The notes below the pieces were generated by a model. It was given only the letters and a program-made list of their open reading frames with translations, did no database searches and was not told where the DNA came from. This document shows, piece after piece, positions 1 to 7,122 of a stretch of DNA of 64,000 nt. The DNA comes from Lachnospiraceae bacterium NSJ-143. GTDB taxonomy: Bacteria > Bacillota > Clostridia > Lachnospirales > Anaerotignaceae. The number at the start of each line of letters is the position of its first letter. Position 1 is the first letter of the stretch. The translations under genes and the position numbers were made by a program. The stretch covers positions 310,001 through 374,000 of the forward strand of contig JALIFM010000001.1 in the NCBI GenBank assembly GCA_022867625.1, read 5' to 3'.

Positions 1-1
1 G

Positions 2-877
2 GGATTTTTCAGCGAGAGCTTTCTCAATATAAGCGATAAGCTTGTGTTCAGGGTCGCGCTTCCGGCCATGCTGTTTATGGATATGTCGGGAATTGATTTG
101 TATTCGGATTTTGACTTAAAGTATGTAGCTTTCTGCGCCTGCGCCACAACAGTAGCTTTTCTGTCGATATGGGCTCTGGCAAAACTTTTTATAAGAGACA
201 GAAAAATAACCGGAGAGTTTGTACAGGCATCCTACCGTTCCAGCGCAGCCATACTTGGCGCGGCATATATCGTAAACATTTACGGCGATACGGGCATGGT
301 GCCGCTCATGATGATAGGCAGCGTGCCGCTTTTTAACGTTTTTGCCGTTATAGTGCTTACGCTTGAGTCGCCGGAGAAAGTAACGGCCGCAGAAGCCGGG
401 GCAAGGATTAAACAGGCGTTTTTCAATATACTTAAAAACCCGATAATAGACGGTATCGCTGTGGGGCTTCTGGCATCGGCTTTAAGGCTTAAACTGCCTG
501 CAATAGCCGATAAGACGCTTACAAGTGTGGCGTCTCTTACAACGCCTCTGGCGCTGCTGGCTATAGGCGCCGGGTTCGAGTTTTCCAGAATGCGCACAAA
601 CATAAGGCTTACAGCTGTTGTGTCTGCCATTAAACTTGTTGTGCTTCCTGCGGTTTTTCTGCCTGCCGCCGTTTATCTGGGCTTTACGGACCAGAAGCTC
701 ATAGCGCTTATGATTATGCTTGGCGCCTGCTCAACGCCTACCTGCTTTGTAATGGCTAAAAACATGGGCCATGACGGAAGCCTTACATCAAGCGCTGTTG
801 TGTGCACAACACTACTTTCGACAGTAACCCTCACATTCTGGATATTTTTGTTCAGAAGCATGGGCTATATTTTGTGA
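2..877 (+). CDS. AEC family transporter (auxin efflux carrier-like), 5' partial
   Basis: The frame is already open at base 2, so the gene starts upstream of the window; a GTG at 44 lies inside it. The visible 291 residues are a polytopic membrane protein with about seven or eight hydrophobic segments. They include the C-terminal half typical of AEC permeases: a glycine/proline-rich helix near TPLALLAIGAGFEF and a late GACSTPTCFVMAKNMG segment, a position where family members have conserved small residues. AEC members export organic acids, amino acids or auxin-like compounds by secondary transport; the substrate cannot be read from sequence. No clear terminator follows. Family call is good, substrate unknown. 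Confidence 0.85.
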   Translation, partial: GFFSESFLNISDKLVFRVALPAMLFMDMSGIDLYSDFDLKYVAFCACATTVAFLSIWALAKLFIRDRKITGEFVQASYRSSAAILGAAYIVNIYGDTGMVPLMMIGSVPLFNVFAVIVLTLESPEKVTAAEAGARIKQAFFNILKNPIIDGIAVGLLASALRLKLPAIADKTLTSVASLTTPLALLAIGAGFEFSRMRTNIRLTAVVSAIKLVVLPAVFLPAAVYLGFTDQKLIALMIMLGACSTPTCFVMAKNMGHDGSLTSSAVVCTTLLSTVTLTFWIFLFRSMGYIL

Positions 878-1123
878 TTTCGGTTTTGTGTAAAAGTAAA
901 TATTTATATTTTGATTCGAGTATCACGGGTTTCAATTATTTTTAAACAACAGGCGGTTTTTTGGGTATTATTAATGCTTGACAGCAAAATCCGGTGTCGA
1001 ACAGTTTTTAAAAATCCAGTCAGTTTCTTTTGAAAATACTTTGATTTTGGGGTTTCGGCGCAGGTGTCGAAAAAAAATTTTGAATGGGTATTGATTTTTT
1101 GAAATTTGTATATATTACCCAAA
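878..1123. other. AT-rich intergenic stretch upstream of nrdD
   Basis: No credible coding frame, RNA or strong hairpin is visible. The short motif GGTGTCGA occurs twice (near 992 and 1071), which may be chance. The control region of nrdD lies immediately downstream. Confidence 0.5.
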
Positions 1124-1174
1124 AATATAGATATTGTAGAAAGCGCTTGAAAAAAACACAAGATATAGTATAAT
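1124..1174 (+). promoter_or_regulatory. nrdDG promoter with two NrdR-like boxes
   Basis: A sigma-A-type promoter is visible: TTGAAA (1147-1152), 16-bp spacer, TATAAT (1169-1174). ACACAAGATATAGTAT at 1156-1171 fits the NrdR consensus ACACWATATWTWGTGT at 14 of 16 positions and overlaps the spacer and -10. A weaker copy, AATATAGATATTGTAG (1124-1139, about 10 of 16), lies exactly 32 bp upstream. NrdR box pairs are normally spaced by about three helical turns, so this is the expected geometry for ATP/dATP-responsive repression of ribonucleotide reductase genes. The second box is strong; the first is tentative. Confidence 0.75.
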
Positions 1175-1258
1175 TAAGGGGCGCAGCAAACAGATTAGAG
1201 ATTGGTTTGCGAAATAAATTTAAGTTGCAGTCCGGGAATTTGTTAGGAGACGATAAGC

Positions 1259-3436
1259 ATGAAAATAATTAAAAGAAACGGAACAGAAGCCGTTTTTGAC
1301 AGAAGCAAAATTGTAAAGGCTATTCAGAAGGCCAATCAGGAGGCTGTGGAAAGCGACAGGCTTACAGACAGCCAGATAGAGGACTTAGCCCTTGATATCG
1401 AAAAGACATGCCTTAACATGGGCCGTGCGCCCGGCGTTGAGGAGATACAGGATATGGTTGAGGACCGTATAATGGCCACACAGGCGTTTTCTGTGGCAAG
1501 GAAATATATTACCTACAGATACCAGAGGGCCCTTGTAAGAAAGGCAAACTCCACAGACGACAAGATAATGAGCCTTATAGAGTGCTCCAACGAAGAGGTA
1601 AAGCAGGAAAACTCAAACAAAAACCCTACTGTAAACAGTGTACAGAGAGATTATATGGCGGGAGAGGTAAGCAAGGACATAACAAAGCGCATGCTCCTGC
1701 CTAAGGATATAGTGGACGCCCATGAGCAGGGGATAATACATTTCCACGACTCGGACTATTTTGCCCAGCATATGCATAACTGCGACCTTGTAAACCTTGA
1801 GGATATGCTTCAGAACGGCACAGTTATAAGCGGCACTCTCATTGAAAAGCCGCATACGTTTTCTACCGCCTGCAATATAGCCACACAGATTATAGCTCAG
1901 GTGGCAAGCTCACAGTACGGCGGCCAGAGCATAAGCCTTACGCACCTTGCGCCTTTTGTGCAGATTAGCCGTGAGAAGATTAAAAAAGAGGTAGTTGAGG
2001 AAGTAAGGCTCATAGGCACTGAGGTATCCGAAGAAAAGATGGATAAAATTGTGGAAAAAAGGCTTCACGATGAAATATGCAAGGGTGTGCAGACAATACA
2101 GTATCAGGTGGTAACACTTATGACAACAAACGGTCAGGCGCCTTTTGTTACAGTGTTTATGTACCTTAACGAGGCCAAGGACGAAAACGAGAAGCGCGAC
2201 CTTGCCCTTATAATAGAGGAAGTGCTCAAACAGCGCTATCAGGGAGTTAAAAACGAGGACGGAATATGGATTACTCCGGCATTTCCAAAGCTTATATATG
2301 TCCTTGAGGAGGACAATGTGAGGGAGGGCACCCCATACTACTACCTTACAGAGCTTGCGGCAAAATGTACAGCCAAGAGAATGGTGCCTGACTATATATC
2401 GGAAAAGAAAATGCTTGAGCTTAAGGTCGACAAAAACGGCGAGGGCCACTGCTACACCTGCATGGGGTGCAGAAGTTTTCTTACACCGTATGTTGACGAG
2501 AACGGAAAGCCAAAGTATTACGGCAGGTTTAATCAGGGCGTTGTAACAATCAACCTTGTGGACGTGGCGCTTTCCTCCGGAGGGGATACGGATAAGTTCT
2601 GGGATATATTCGACGAGAGACTTGACCTGTGCTACAGGGCGCTTATGTGCCGCCACAACAGGCTTAAGGGCACAGTTTCAGACGTGGCGCCTATACTCTG
2701 GCAGAACGGCGCTCTGGCAAGGCTCAAAAAGGGCGAAACCATTGACAGGCTCCTTTACGGCGGCTACTCCACAATATCCCTCGGCTACGCCGGGCTTTAC
2801 GAGTGTGTAAGGTATATGACAGGACTTTCGCACACAGACCCGGAGGCGGAACCTTTTGCCCTTGAGGTTATGGAATACCTTAACGCGGCGTGCAGAAAGT
2901 GGAAAGCAAAGGAAAACATAGATTTCAGCCTTTACGGCACACCACTTGAGAGCACAACATACAAGTTTGCCCAGTGCTTACAGAAACGTTTCGGCATTGT
3001 GGAGGGCGTTACAGACAAAAACTATATTACAAACAGCTACCATGTGCATGTTTCAGAGCCTATTGACGCCTTTACAAAGCTTGCCTTTGAGGCCAAGTTT
3101 CAGGCGCTTTCACCGGGCGGAGCCATAAGCTATGTGGAGGTTCCCAACATGCAGAATAATATCGACGCCGTAATAAGCCTTATGCAGTTTATATATGACA
3201 ATATCATTTATGCGGAGCTTAACACAAAGAGCGACTACTGTCAGGAATGCGGCTATGAGGGCGAAATACAGATAGTAAACGACAATGACGGAAAGCTTAT
3301 ATGGGAGTGCCCTAACTGCAAAAACCATGACCAGTCAAAAATGAATGTGGCAAGGCGTACCTGCGGGTATATAGGCACACAGTTCTGGAATCAGGGCAGA
3401 ACACAGGAGATAAAAGAGAGGGTTCTTCACCTTTAA
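1259..3436 (+). CDS. nrdD: Anaerobic ribonucleoside-triphosphate reductase
   Basis: Class III ribonucleotide reductase: reduces NTPs to dNTPs in the cytoplasm without oxygen, using a glycyl radical made by NrdG. The 725-residue protein begins with an ATP-cone domain (MKIIKRNGTEAVFDRSKI, about residues 1-95), which senses ATP/dATP. It ends with a Cys4 zinc site (CQECGYEG and CPNCKNH) and the glycyl-radical motif RTCGYIG, with Gly703 as the predicted radical site. Length is normal for the family. AGGAG lies upstream of the ATG. nrdG follows after 11 bp, so the two form an operon, under the NrdR-type promoter. Confidence 0.97.
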   Translation: MKIIKRNGTEAVFDRSKIVKAIQKANQEAVESDRLTDSQIEDLALDIEKTCLNMGRAPGVEEIQDMVEDRIMATQAFSVARKYITYRYQRALVRKANSTDDKIMSLIECSNEEVKQENSNKNPTVNSVQRDYMAGEVSKDITKRMLLPKDIVDAHEQGIIHFHDSDYFAQHMHNCDLVNLEDMLQNGTVISGTLIEKPHTFSTACNIATQIIAQVASSQYGGQSISLTHLAPFVQISREKIKKEVVEEVRLIGTEVSEEKMDKIVEKRLHDEICKGVQTIQYQVVTLMTTNGQAPFVTVFMYLNEAKDENEKRDLALIIEEVLKQRYQGVKNEDGIWITPAFPKLIYVLEEDNVREGTPYYYLTELAAKCTAKRMVPDYISEKKMLELKVDKNGEGHCYTCMGCRSFLTPYVDENGKPKYYGRFNQGVVTINLVDVALSSGGDTDKFWDIFDERLDLCYRALMCRHNRLKGTVSDVAPILWQNGALARLKKGETIDRLLYGGYSTISLGYAGLYECVRYMTGLSHTDPEAEPFALEVMEYLNAACRKWKAKENIDFSLYGTPLESTTYKFAQCLQKRFGIVEGVTDKNYITNSYHVHVSEPIDAFTKLAFEAKFQALSPGGAISYVEVPNMQNNIDAVISLMQFIYDNIIYAELNTKSDYCQECGYEGEIQIVNDNDGKLIWECPNCKNHDQSKMNVARRTCGYIGTQFWNQGRTQEIKERVLHL

Positions 3437-3447
3437 GAGGTTTTTAT

Positions 3448-3969
3448 ATGAATTACGGTGAGATTAAAAAGACTGATATCGCCAACGGCGCCGGAGTAAG
3501 GGTTTCGCTCTTTGTTTCCGGCTGCCGGCACCGGTGCGAAAACTGTTTTAATGAGGCCACGTGGGATTTTGGCTACGGAAGGCCGTTTACAGAGGAGACG
3601 GAAAAGGAGCTTATGGAGGCGCTCTCAAAGCCCTTTATAAGGGGGCTTACGCTAATAGGCGGAGAGCCATTTGAGGCTGAAAACCAGAGGGAGCTTGTAA
3701 AGCTTTGCCGCAGGGTAAGGGAAAGGTTTAAAAATAAGGATATATGGTGCTACTCGGGCTTTACGTTTGAGGAGATAACTGGAAACAGCAGGGCAAGGTG
3801 CGAAGTAACAGATGAGCTTCTTGGTCTTATAGATGTGCTGGTTGACGGCAGGTTTGTTGAAAGTCTCAAGGATATAAGCCTTAAATTCAGAGGAAGCAGC
3901 AACCAGAGGATAATAGACCTCAGGCGGACACTTGACAGCGGCGAAACAGTGCTGTGGAACGGTCAGTGA
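3448..3969 (+). CDS. nrdG: Anaerobic ribonucleotide reductase-activating protein
   Basis: Radical SAM activase that installs the glycyl radical on NrdD. The 173-residue protein carries the 4Fe-4S motif C26-x3-C30-x2-C33 in GCRHRCENCFN, the radical SAM signature. A GGEPF motif follows (SAM binding, around residue 72). Length is typical of NrdG. An AGAGG-type ribosome site sits between nrdD and the ATG. Transcription very probably ends at the strong hairpin at 4047. An opposite-strand frame overlaps its last 50 bp (see the DUF6794-like entry). Confidence 0.96.
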   Translation: MNYGEIKKTDIANGAGVRVSLFVSGCRHRCENCFNEATWDFGYGRPFTEETEKELMEALSKPFIRGLTLIGGEPFEAENQRELVKLCRRVRERFKNKDIWCYSGFTFEEITGNSRARCEVTDELLGLIDVLVDGRFVESLKDISLKFRGSSNQRIIDLRRTLDSGETVLWNGQ

Positions 3970-4336
3970 CAGGCGCAGGCGTATAATAAAGAAAAAACGC
4001 TTGTGTATAAAAAACAGATATAAAATAAAACAGAGTATAAATAACAGGCTCCGGCATATGCCGGAGCCCTTTTAAGTCAACGGGCATGGACATGGATAAA
4101 AAAAGCTGTACTAACAGCATTGACATATCATCTTTGCTCTGTATGCCCATATCATAAAAAAGCCCGCACAGCCCGCTGCCGTCTGAAAGTAAGTTGTTGC
4201 GAATCCAGAGCCCCAGTGAAAAATGGTAAAGGTAAAGGTCGTAAAAACTGCGGCTTTTAAAACTCTGGAGAAAATTTCTGCCGAGGCTTTCCTCAAGTAC
4301 TTTAAATGTGCTGTTTAATATGGTTCTGCTGTCCAA
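3920..4336 (-). CDS. DUF6794-like small protein, probably frameshifted at its 3' end
   Basis: From a TTG at 4336 preceded by AGGGGG, the frame encodes a segment with SLGLWIRNNLL and, later, KDDMSMLLVQLF. This matches, from memory, the small-protein family DUF6794 (WIRN...HPDDMS pattern); function unknown. The expected family end is just after that segment. Here the frame instead runs through the terminator hairpin and 50 bp into nrdG. One extra base in the A7 run at 4098-4104 would give the family-like ending LFFIHVHAR and a stop at 4077, so a frameshift (real or sequencing) is likely. The frame is also open up to an ATG at 4447, overlapping the upstream RHH gene. Functional extent is therefore probably 4077-4336, about 86 residues. 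Confidence 0.55.
   Translation of the reverse strand: MDSRTILNSTFKVLEESLGRNFLQSFKSRSFYDLYLYHFSLGLWIRNNLLSDGSGLCGLFYDMGIQSKDDMSMLLVQLFLSMSMPVDLKGLRHMPEPVIYTLFYFISVFYTQAFFLYYTPAPVTDRSTALFRRCQVSA
4047..4073 (+). terminator. Intrinsic terminator after nrdDG
   Basis: Perfect 11-bp inverted repeat, GGCTCCGGCAT paired with ATGCCGGAGCC (4047-4068), followed by CTTTT. It lies 77 bp past the nrdG stop and just past the inferred end of the opposite small gene, so it may work for both strands, although the minus-strand U-tract is poor. Confidence 0.85.
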
Positions 4337-4436
4337 AAGGAAACCCCCTAAGCGTAAAAAGTCATAAAAGTGCCGAAAGTACCGGCAGTAACCGAGTGGC
4401 TTTCGGCATATGCTTTGGAAAACGAAATAAAAATAT

Positions 4437-4637
4437 TTAAAAGTCATTTGGGGGCAACAGCTTTTCCTTGGAAGGAAAGCTGTATATTTCGTTAATCCTA
4501 CGGTTGTTCAAGTGCTCTTTTAAAACCATATTTATATATTGTGACACTGAACGGTCAAACATTTCCGCAAGCTCTTTTATTTTAGATAAAATATTTCCGT
4601 CTATGGTTATGCTTATACTTTCCTTTAAAGGCTTCAC
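4437..4637 (-). CDS. Ribbon-helix-helix (CopG/Arc-like) DNA-binding protein
   Basis: A 66-residue protein whose first 45 residues have the RHH layout: a short strand (ESISITIDG), helix A (ILSKIKELAEMFD), the turn RSVSQYIN, and helix B (MVLKEHLNN). Such proteins bind DNA as dimers and are commonly autorepressors or antitoxins. I chose the GTG at 4637 because AGAGGTGG lies five bases before it; a GTG at 4646 overlaps that ribosome site. The stop overlaps the upstream-extended frame of the next small gene, with which it forms a two-gene unit. A perfect 19-bp dyad lies just upstream and is the obvious operator candidate. Confidence 0.8.
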   Translation of the reverse strand: MKPLKESISITIDGNILSKIKELAEMFDRSVSQYINMVLKEHLNNRRINEIYSFPSKEKLLPPNDF

Positions 4638-4653
4638 TGTAACCACCTCTGCA

Positions 4654-4672
4654 CCATAATACTACATTATGG
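4654..4672 (-). promoter_or_regulatory. Dyad, candidate operator of the RHH gene
   Basis: Perfect inverted repeat CCATAAT-ACTAC-ATTATGG, starting 17 bp upstream of the chosen RHH start codon. Dyads of this size and position are the usual autoregulatory targets of RHH repressors. No convincing -35/-10 pair could be assigned, so the promoter itself is not called. Confidence 0.5.
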
Positions 4673-4735
4673 CAGTTTAATGGCTTTTTCGTATAAAGTA
4701 GTGTAAAGTAGGATAATTTGCGGAAGCGAAAGGGA

Positions 4736-4770
4736 GCCGTGAACAGAAAAAGTTCAGCGGCCTCTTTTTT
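4736..4770 (+). terminator. Terminator-like hairpin upstream of cotJA
   Basis: GCCGTGAAC and GTTCAGCGGC pair (one bulged G) around a 7-base loop, followed by CTCTTTTTT. No rightward gene lies close upstream, so it either ends unknown rightward transcription or acts as an attenuator in a long cotJ leader. Two copies of TAAAGTAG lie just before it. Confidence 0.45.
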
Positions 4771-4838
4771 ATTTCCGACCAAAAGGACCGGCCTGTTTTG
4801 CGACAAAATAAACTGTGTAACACGAAGGGCTGTTTTTA

Positions 4839-4846
4839 CATAATAT
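4839..4846 (+). promoter_or_regulatory. Possible mother-cell sigma factor -10 for cotJ
   Basis: CATAATAT resembles the CATA-rich -10 of sigma-E and sigma-K promoters, and cotJ of Bacillus subtilis is sigma-E dependent (family knowledge). It is 30 bp from the cotJA start. No clear matching -35 was found. Confidence 0.3.
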
Positions 4847-4876
4847 AAAGTGCTTAAAGAAAACAGGAGGCAGACA

Positions 4877-5170
4877 ATGAAACAGGTATATGACGAGTAC
4901 TACAAAATATTCAGCTGCCGCAATAACAAAAACTGCGGCTGCCAGAAATGCCCTGACCCTTGCGATATGACACCGGACGATTTTTGCTACGAGCCGGCTG
5001 ACTGCAACGACTGTATTATAGAGCGTGTTGGCCTTTCCGAGGCTTACGTTCCGTACCAGACTGATTTTGACCTTATGGACCCTGAGGAGAGCCTTATGCT
5101 TGGCACAGCGTTTAAAAACCTTGTAATTCCTTACAGCAAAACTTCAGTATGCGACAGGGGGTGCAATTGA
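4877..5170 (+). CDS. cotJA: Spore coat-associated protein CotJA
   Basis: 97-residue spore coat component. The first half is cysteine-rich (FSCRNNKNCGCQKCPDPCD and further cysteines); the second half has the CotJA signature AYVPYQTDFD followed by PEESLMLGTAF and LVIPY. I start at the ATG at 4877 because AGGAGG (4867-4872) precedes it; an upstream ATG at 4850 has no ribosome site. The TGA stop shares a base with the cotJB start (ATGA type overlap), showing translational coupling in cotJABC. Confidence 0.85.
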   Translation: MKQVYDEYYKIFSCRNNKNCGCQKCPDPCDMTPDDFCYEPADCNDCIIERVGLSEAYVPYQTDFDLMDPEESLMLGTAFKNLVIPYSKTSVCDRGCN

Positions 5171-5442
5171 TGGATAAGGAAACTCTCTTATTAAAGCTTA
5201 CAGAGCTTGACTTTATGGCTGTTGACTTGGGGCTTTATCTTGACACACACCCAAACAACGCCGAGGCTATTGCCGAATACAACAGAATTGTAAGAGCTGC
5301 TGACGCAGTGCGCGGCAAGTACGAAAGAGTAGCCGGACCGCTCTGCTCATTCCGTTCAATGAACAGGTGCGAGGACAAATGGCAGTGGGATGACTGTCCT
5401 TGGCCATGGAGCAGGAATTTTAATTTTAAGGAGGGGTGTTAA
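5170..5442 (+). CDS. cotJB: Spore coat protein CotJB
   Basis: 90-residue protein of the CotJB family, part of the CotJ sub-complex of the spore coat. Recognised by LLLKLTELDFMAVDLGLYLDTHP near the N-terminus, AIAEYNR in the middle, and a Trp/Pro-rich tail (WQWDDCPWPWS). Start ATG at 5170 overlaps the cotJA stop by one base; AGGGGG lies just before. cotJC follows after 3 bp. Family members are around this length. Confidence 0.87.
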   Translation: MDKETLLLKLTELDFMAVDLGLYLDTHPNNAEAIAEYNRIVRAADAVRGKYERVAGPLCSFRSMNRCEDKWQWDDCPWPWSRNFNFKEGC

Positions 5443-5445
5443 TCT

Positions 5446-6048
5446 ATGTGGATTTATGAGAAAAAGCTTGAGTTTCCTATCAATATCAAAAAAACAGACC
5501 CTAAGCTTGCAAAGCTTATGATGGAGCAGTACGGCGGCTCTGACGGAGAGCTTGGAGCAGGACTCCGTTATCTGAGCCAGAGAAACACAATGATTACGGC
5601 ACAGGGAAAAGCCACTCTTAATGATATCGGAACTGAGGAGCTTGCCCATACTGAAATGATGGCCACAATAGTACACCAGCTTTTGCAGGGCGCTACAAAA
5701 GAGCAGATAATGGCTTCCGGCCTTGACACGTACTATGTTAACCACGGTCTTGGCGTTTTTCCATGCAACGCCGCCGGCGATCCGTTTACAGCAGCATATA
5801 TCCAGTCTAAGGGCGACCCTCTGACAGACCTTTACGAGGACATGGCAGCAGAGAAAAAGGCGCTCAAAACTTATGACTACCTCATTGACCTTACAACTGA
5901 CCCCGATGTCCTTAAGCCGCTGCGTTTCCTCAGGGAGAGGGAGATAGTGCATTTCCAGAGATTCGGCGAAGCGCTTGATATAGTAAGACAGCATTTAAAT
6001 GAAAACTGTGTGTTTGATATGCCTTGCAATCCATTGAGGAAATGCTGA
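5446..6048 (+). CDS. cotJC: CotJC, manganese catalase-like spore coat protein
   Basis: 200-residue member of the dimanganese catalase family found in the spore coat. Ferritin-like ligands are visible: Glu35, the E65-x2-H68 pair in EELAHTEM, Glu136 in AAEKKA and the E166-x2-H169 pair in REIVHFQRF. This set is intact, so it should bind a di-metal centre and could dismutate hydrogen peroxide. Last gene of cotJABC, with AGGAGG upstream and a terminator 10 bp after the stop. Confidence 0.93.
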   Translation: MWIYEKKLEFPINIKKTDPKLAKLMMEQYGGSDGELGAGLRYLSQRNTMITAQGKATLNDIGTEELAHTEMMATIVHQLLQGATKEQIMASGLDTYYVNHGLGVFPCNAAGDPFTAAYIQSKGDPLTDLYEDMAAEKKALKTYDYLIDLTTDPDVLKPLRFLREREIVHFQRFGEALDIVRQHLNENCVFDMPCNPLRKC

Positions 6049-6058
6049 CATAAATTAA

Positions 6059-6081
6059 AGGGGCCTTACGGCCCCTCTTTA
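6059..6081 (+). terminator. Terminator after cotJABC
   Basis: AGGGGCC and GGCCCCT pair around a TTAC loop (6059-6076) followed by CTTTAT. Confidence 0.85.
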
Positions 6082-6290
6082 TATTGGTTTTTAGACGGTT
6101 TGCAGCGTTTACTGTATGCCTCCGGCTAAAAATGCAGTATTTGAAATGACAGCAGGAAAAATGCTGAACGGTTTTGTATATGCAAGGCAAGCATGTAATA
6201 GTGATAAACAGGATTCAGCTAATTAAAAAACAAGGCGCCTTTGCCTGTATCAAAGACGTCTTGCGTAAATGAGATTATTTACATAAAAAA

Positions 6291-6363
6291 TCGAGGTGAC
6301 AAGACTCGAACTTGCGGCCTCTGCGTCCCGAACGCAGCGCTCTACCACCTGAGCCACACCTCG
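6291..6363 (-). tRNA. tRNA-Pro (CGG)
   Basis: A complete cloverleaf can be drawn on the minus strand: acceptor CGAGGTG/CACCTCG, D arm GCTC...GAGC, anticodon arm CTGCG-TTCGGGA-CGCAG with anticodon CGG, T arm GCAAG-TTCGAGT-CTTGT, discriminator A. Total 73 nt. CCA is not encoded; a T6 run follows the 3' end. It sits alone in the roughly 500-bp space between cotJC and the next gene, which holds nothing else I can identify apart from the cotJ terminator. Confidence 0.96.
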
Positions 6364-6550
6364 ATGAATAACAATATTATTCTAAATAAAATGGTGTGAA
6401 AAGTCAAGAGGTATGTAAAATAATTGAAGGAAAGTATAAAAATTTGCTTCTGTTTATGAGCTGAAAGCAAAAGGCCTTGAAAGAAGGCGAAAAATAATAT
6501 ATGATTCAGAAAAGAGCGTTTTAGGGTGGTGCTTTTAAGGCGGTGGGGTT

Positions 6551-7063
6551 ATGAAATCATACAGATATGCGTTTGGCAGGGCGCTTTTGGTGCTGATAGC
6601 GGCGGCAGTATTATGGCAGTATGCAATACCTAAATCTTTTGAGAGCATTATGCCGGACTTTGAGACGGGCAAAGCAGACAAGTGCTGCTCAGAATATTTT
6701 TACAGAACGGAAACTGACGGCAAACCGCATTATTACATACGTGAGTATGCTTTTGACGTGAATTCTGAAGAATACGGTGAGCTGATTGATATTCTGAGCT
6801 CGACCGGATACCGCAAGCAGGTTTCAAATATTTTTGGCGGAGGTTCGGTAAACGGATATTCGATAACTTTGGAGCCTCATGCTTCAATATATTTCTGTCA
6901 GGGAGACAGTATGTATGAGCTGTCGCTTTATGGCATGGACGTGCCGGCGGGAATAAGTCCGGAAAGAAAGGATTACTCGCCTACAGGCGGTATGGCCTTC
7001 CAGAAAAGGGCGGTGGAGTTTATTTGTGAAAACGGCACTCTTCTGGAGGAGTATGAACCGTAA
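6551..7063 (+). CDS. Hypothetical membrane-anchored protein
   Basis: 170 residues, not recognised. Residues about 10-25 (ALLVLIAAAVLWQYAI) form one transmembrane segment; the remaining 140 residues are polar, with acidic and aromatic residues and two adjacent cysteines (KCCSEYF), and are predicted outside the membrane. AGGCGGTGGGG precedes the ATG. Flanked by the tRNA gene and a bidirectional terminator, so monocistronic. Confidence 0.7.
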   Translation: MKSYRYAFGRALLVLIAAAVLWQYAIPKSFESIMPDFETGKADKCCSEYFYRTETDGKPHYYIREYAFDVNSEEYGELIDILSSTGYRKQVSNIFGGGSVNGYSITLEPHASIYFCQGDSMYELSLYGMDVPAGISPERKDYSPTGGMAFQKRAVEFICENGTLLEEYEP

Positions 7064-7084
7064 ACAGTAAAACAGTCAAATAAA

Positions 7085-7119
7085 AACCGCAGGGCGGCAA
7101 ATTGCCCTGCGGTTTTTTG
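7085..7119 (+). terminator. Bidirectional terminator between convergent genes
   Basis: Perfect stem AACCGCAGGGC/GCCCTGCGGTT with an 8-base loop; T6 follows on the plus strand and A5 precedes it, so it serves both the 170-residue gene and the dehydrogenase. Confidence 0.92.
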
Positions 7120-7122
7120 TTG

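Noticed and set aside
1910-2656. Long open frame antisense to nrdD
   Set aside because: It lies wholly inside nrdD and its translation has no domain; codon bias of nrdD explains it.
4582-4806. Minus-strand frame upstream of and overlapping the RHH gene
   Set aside because: It overlaps the better-supported RHH gene and its dyad and has no ribosome site.
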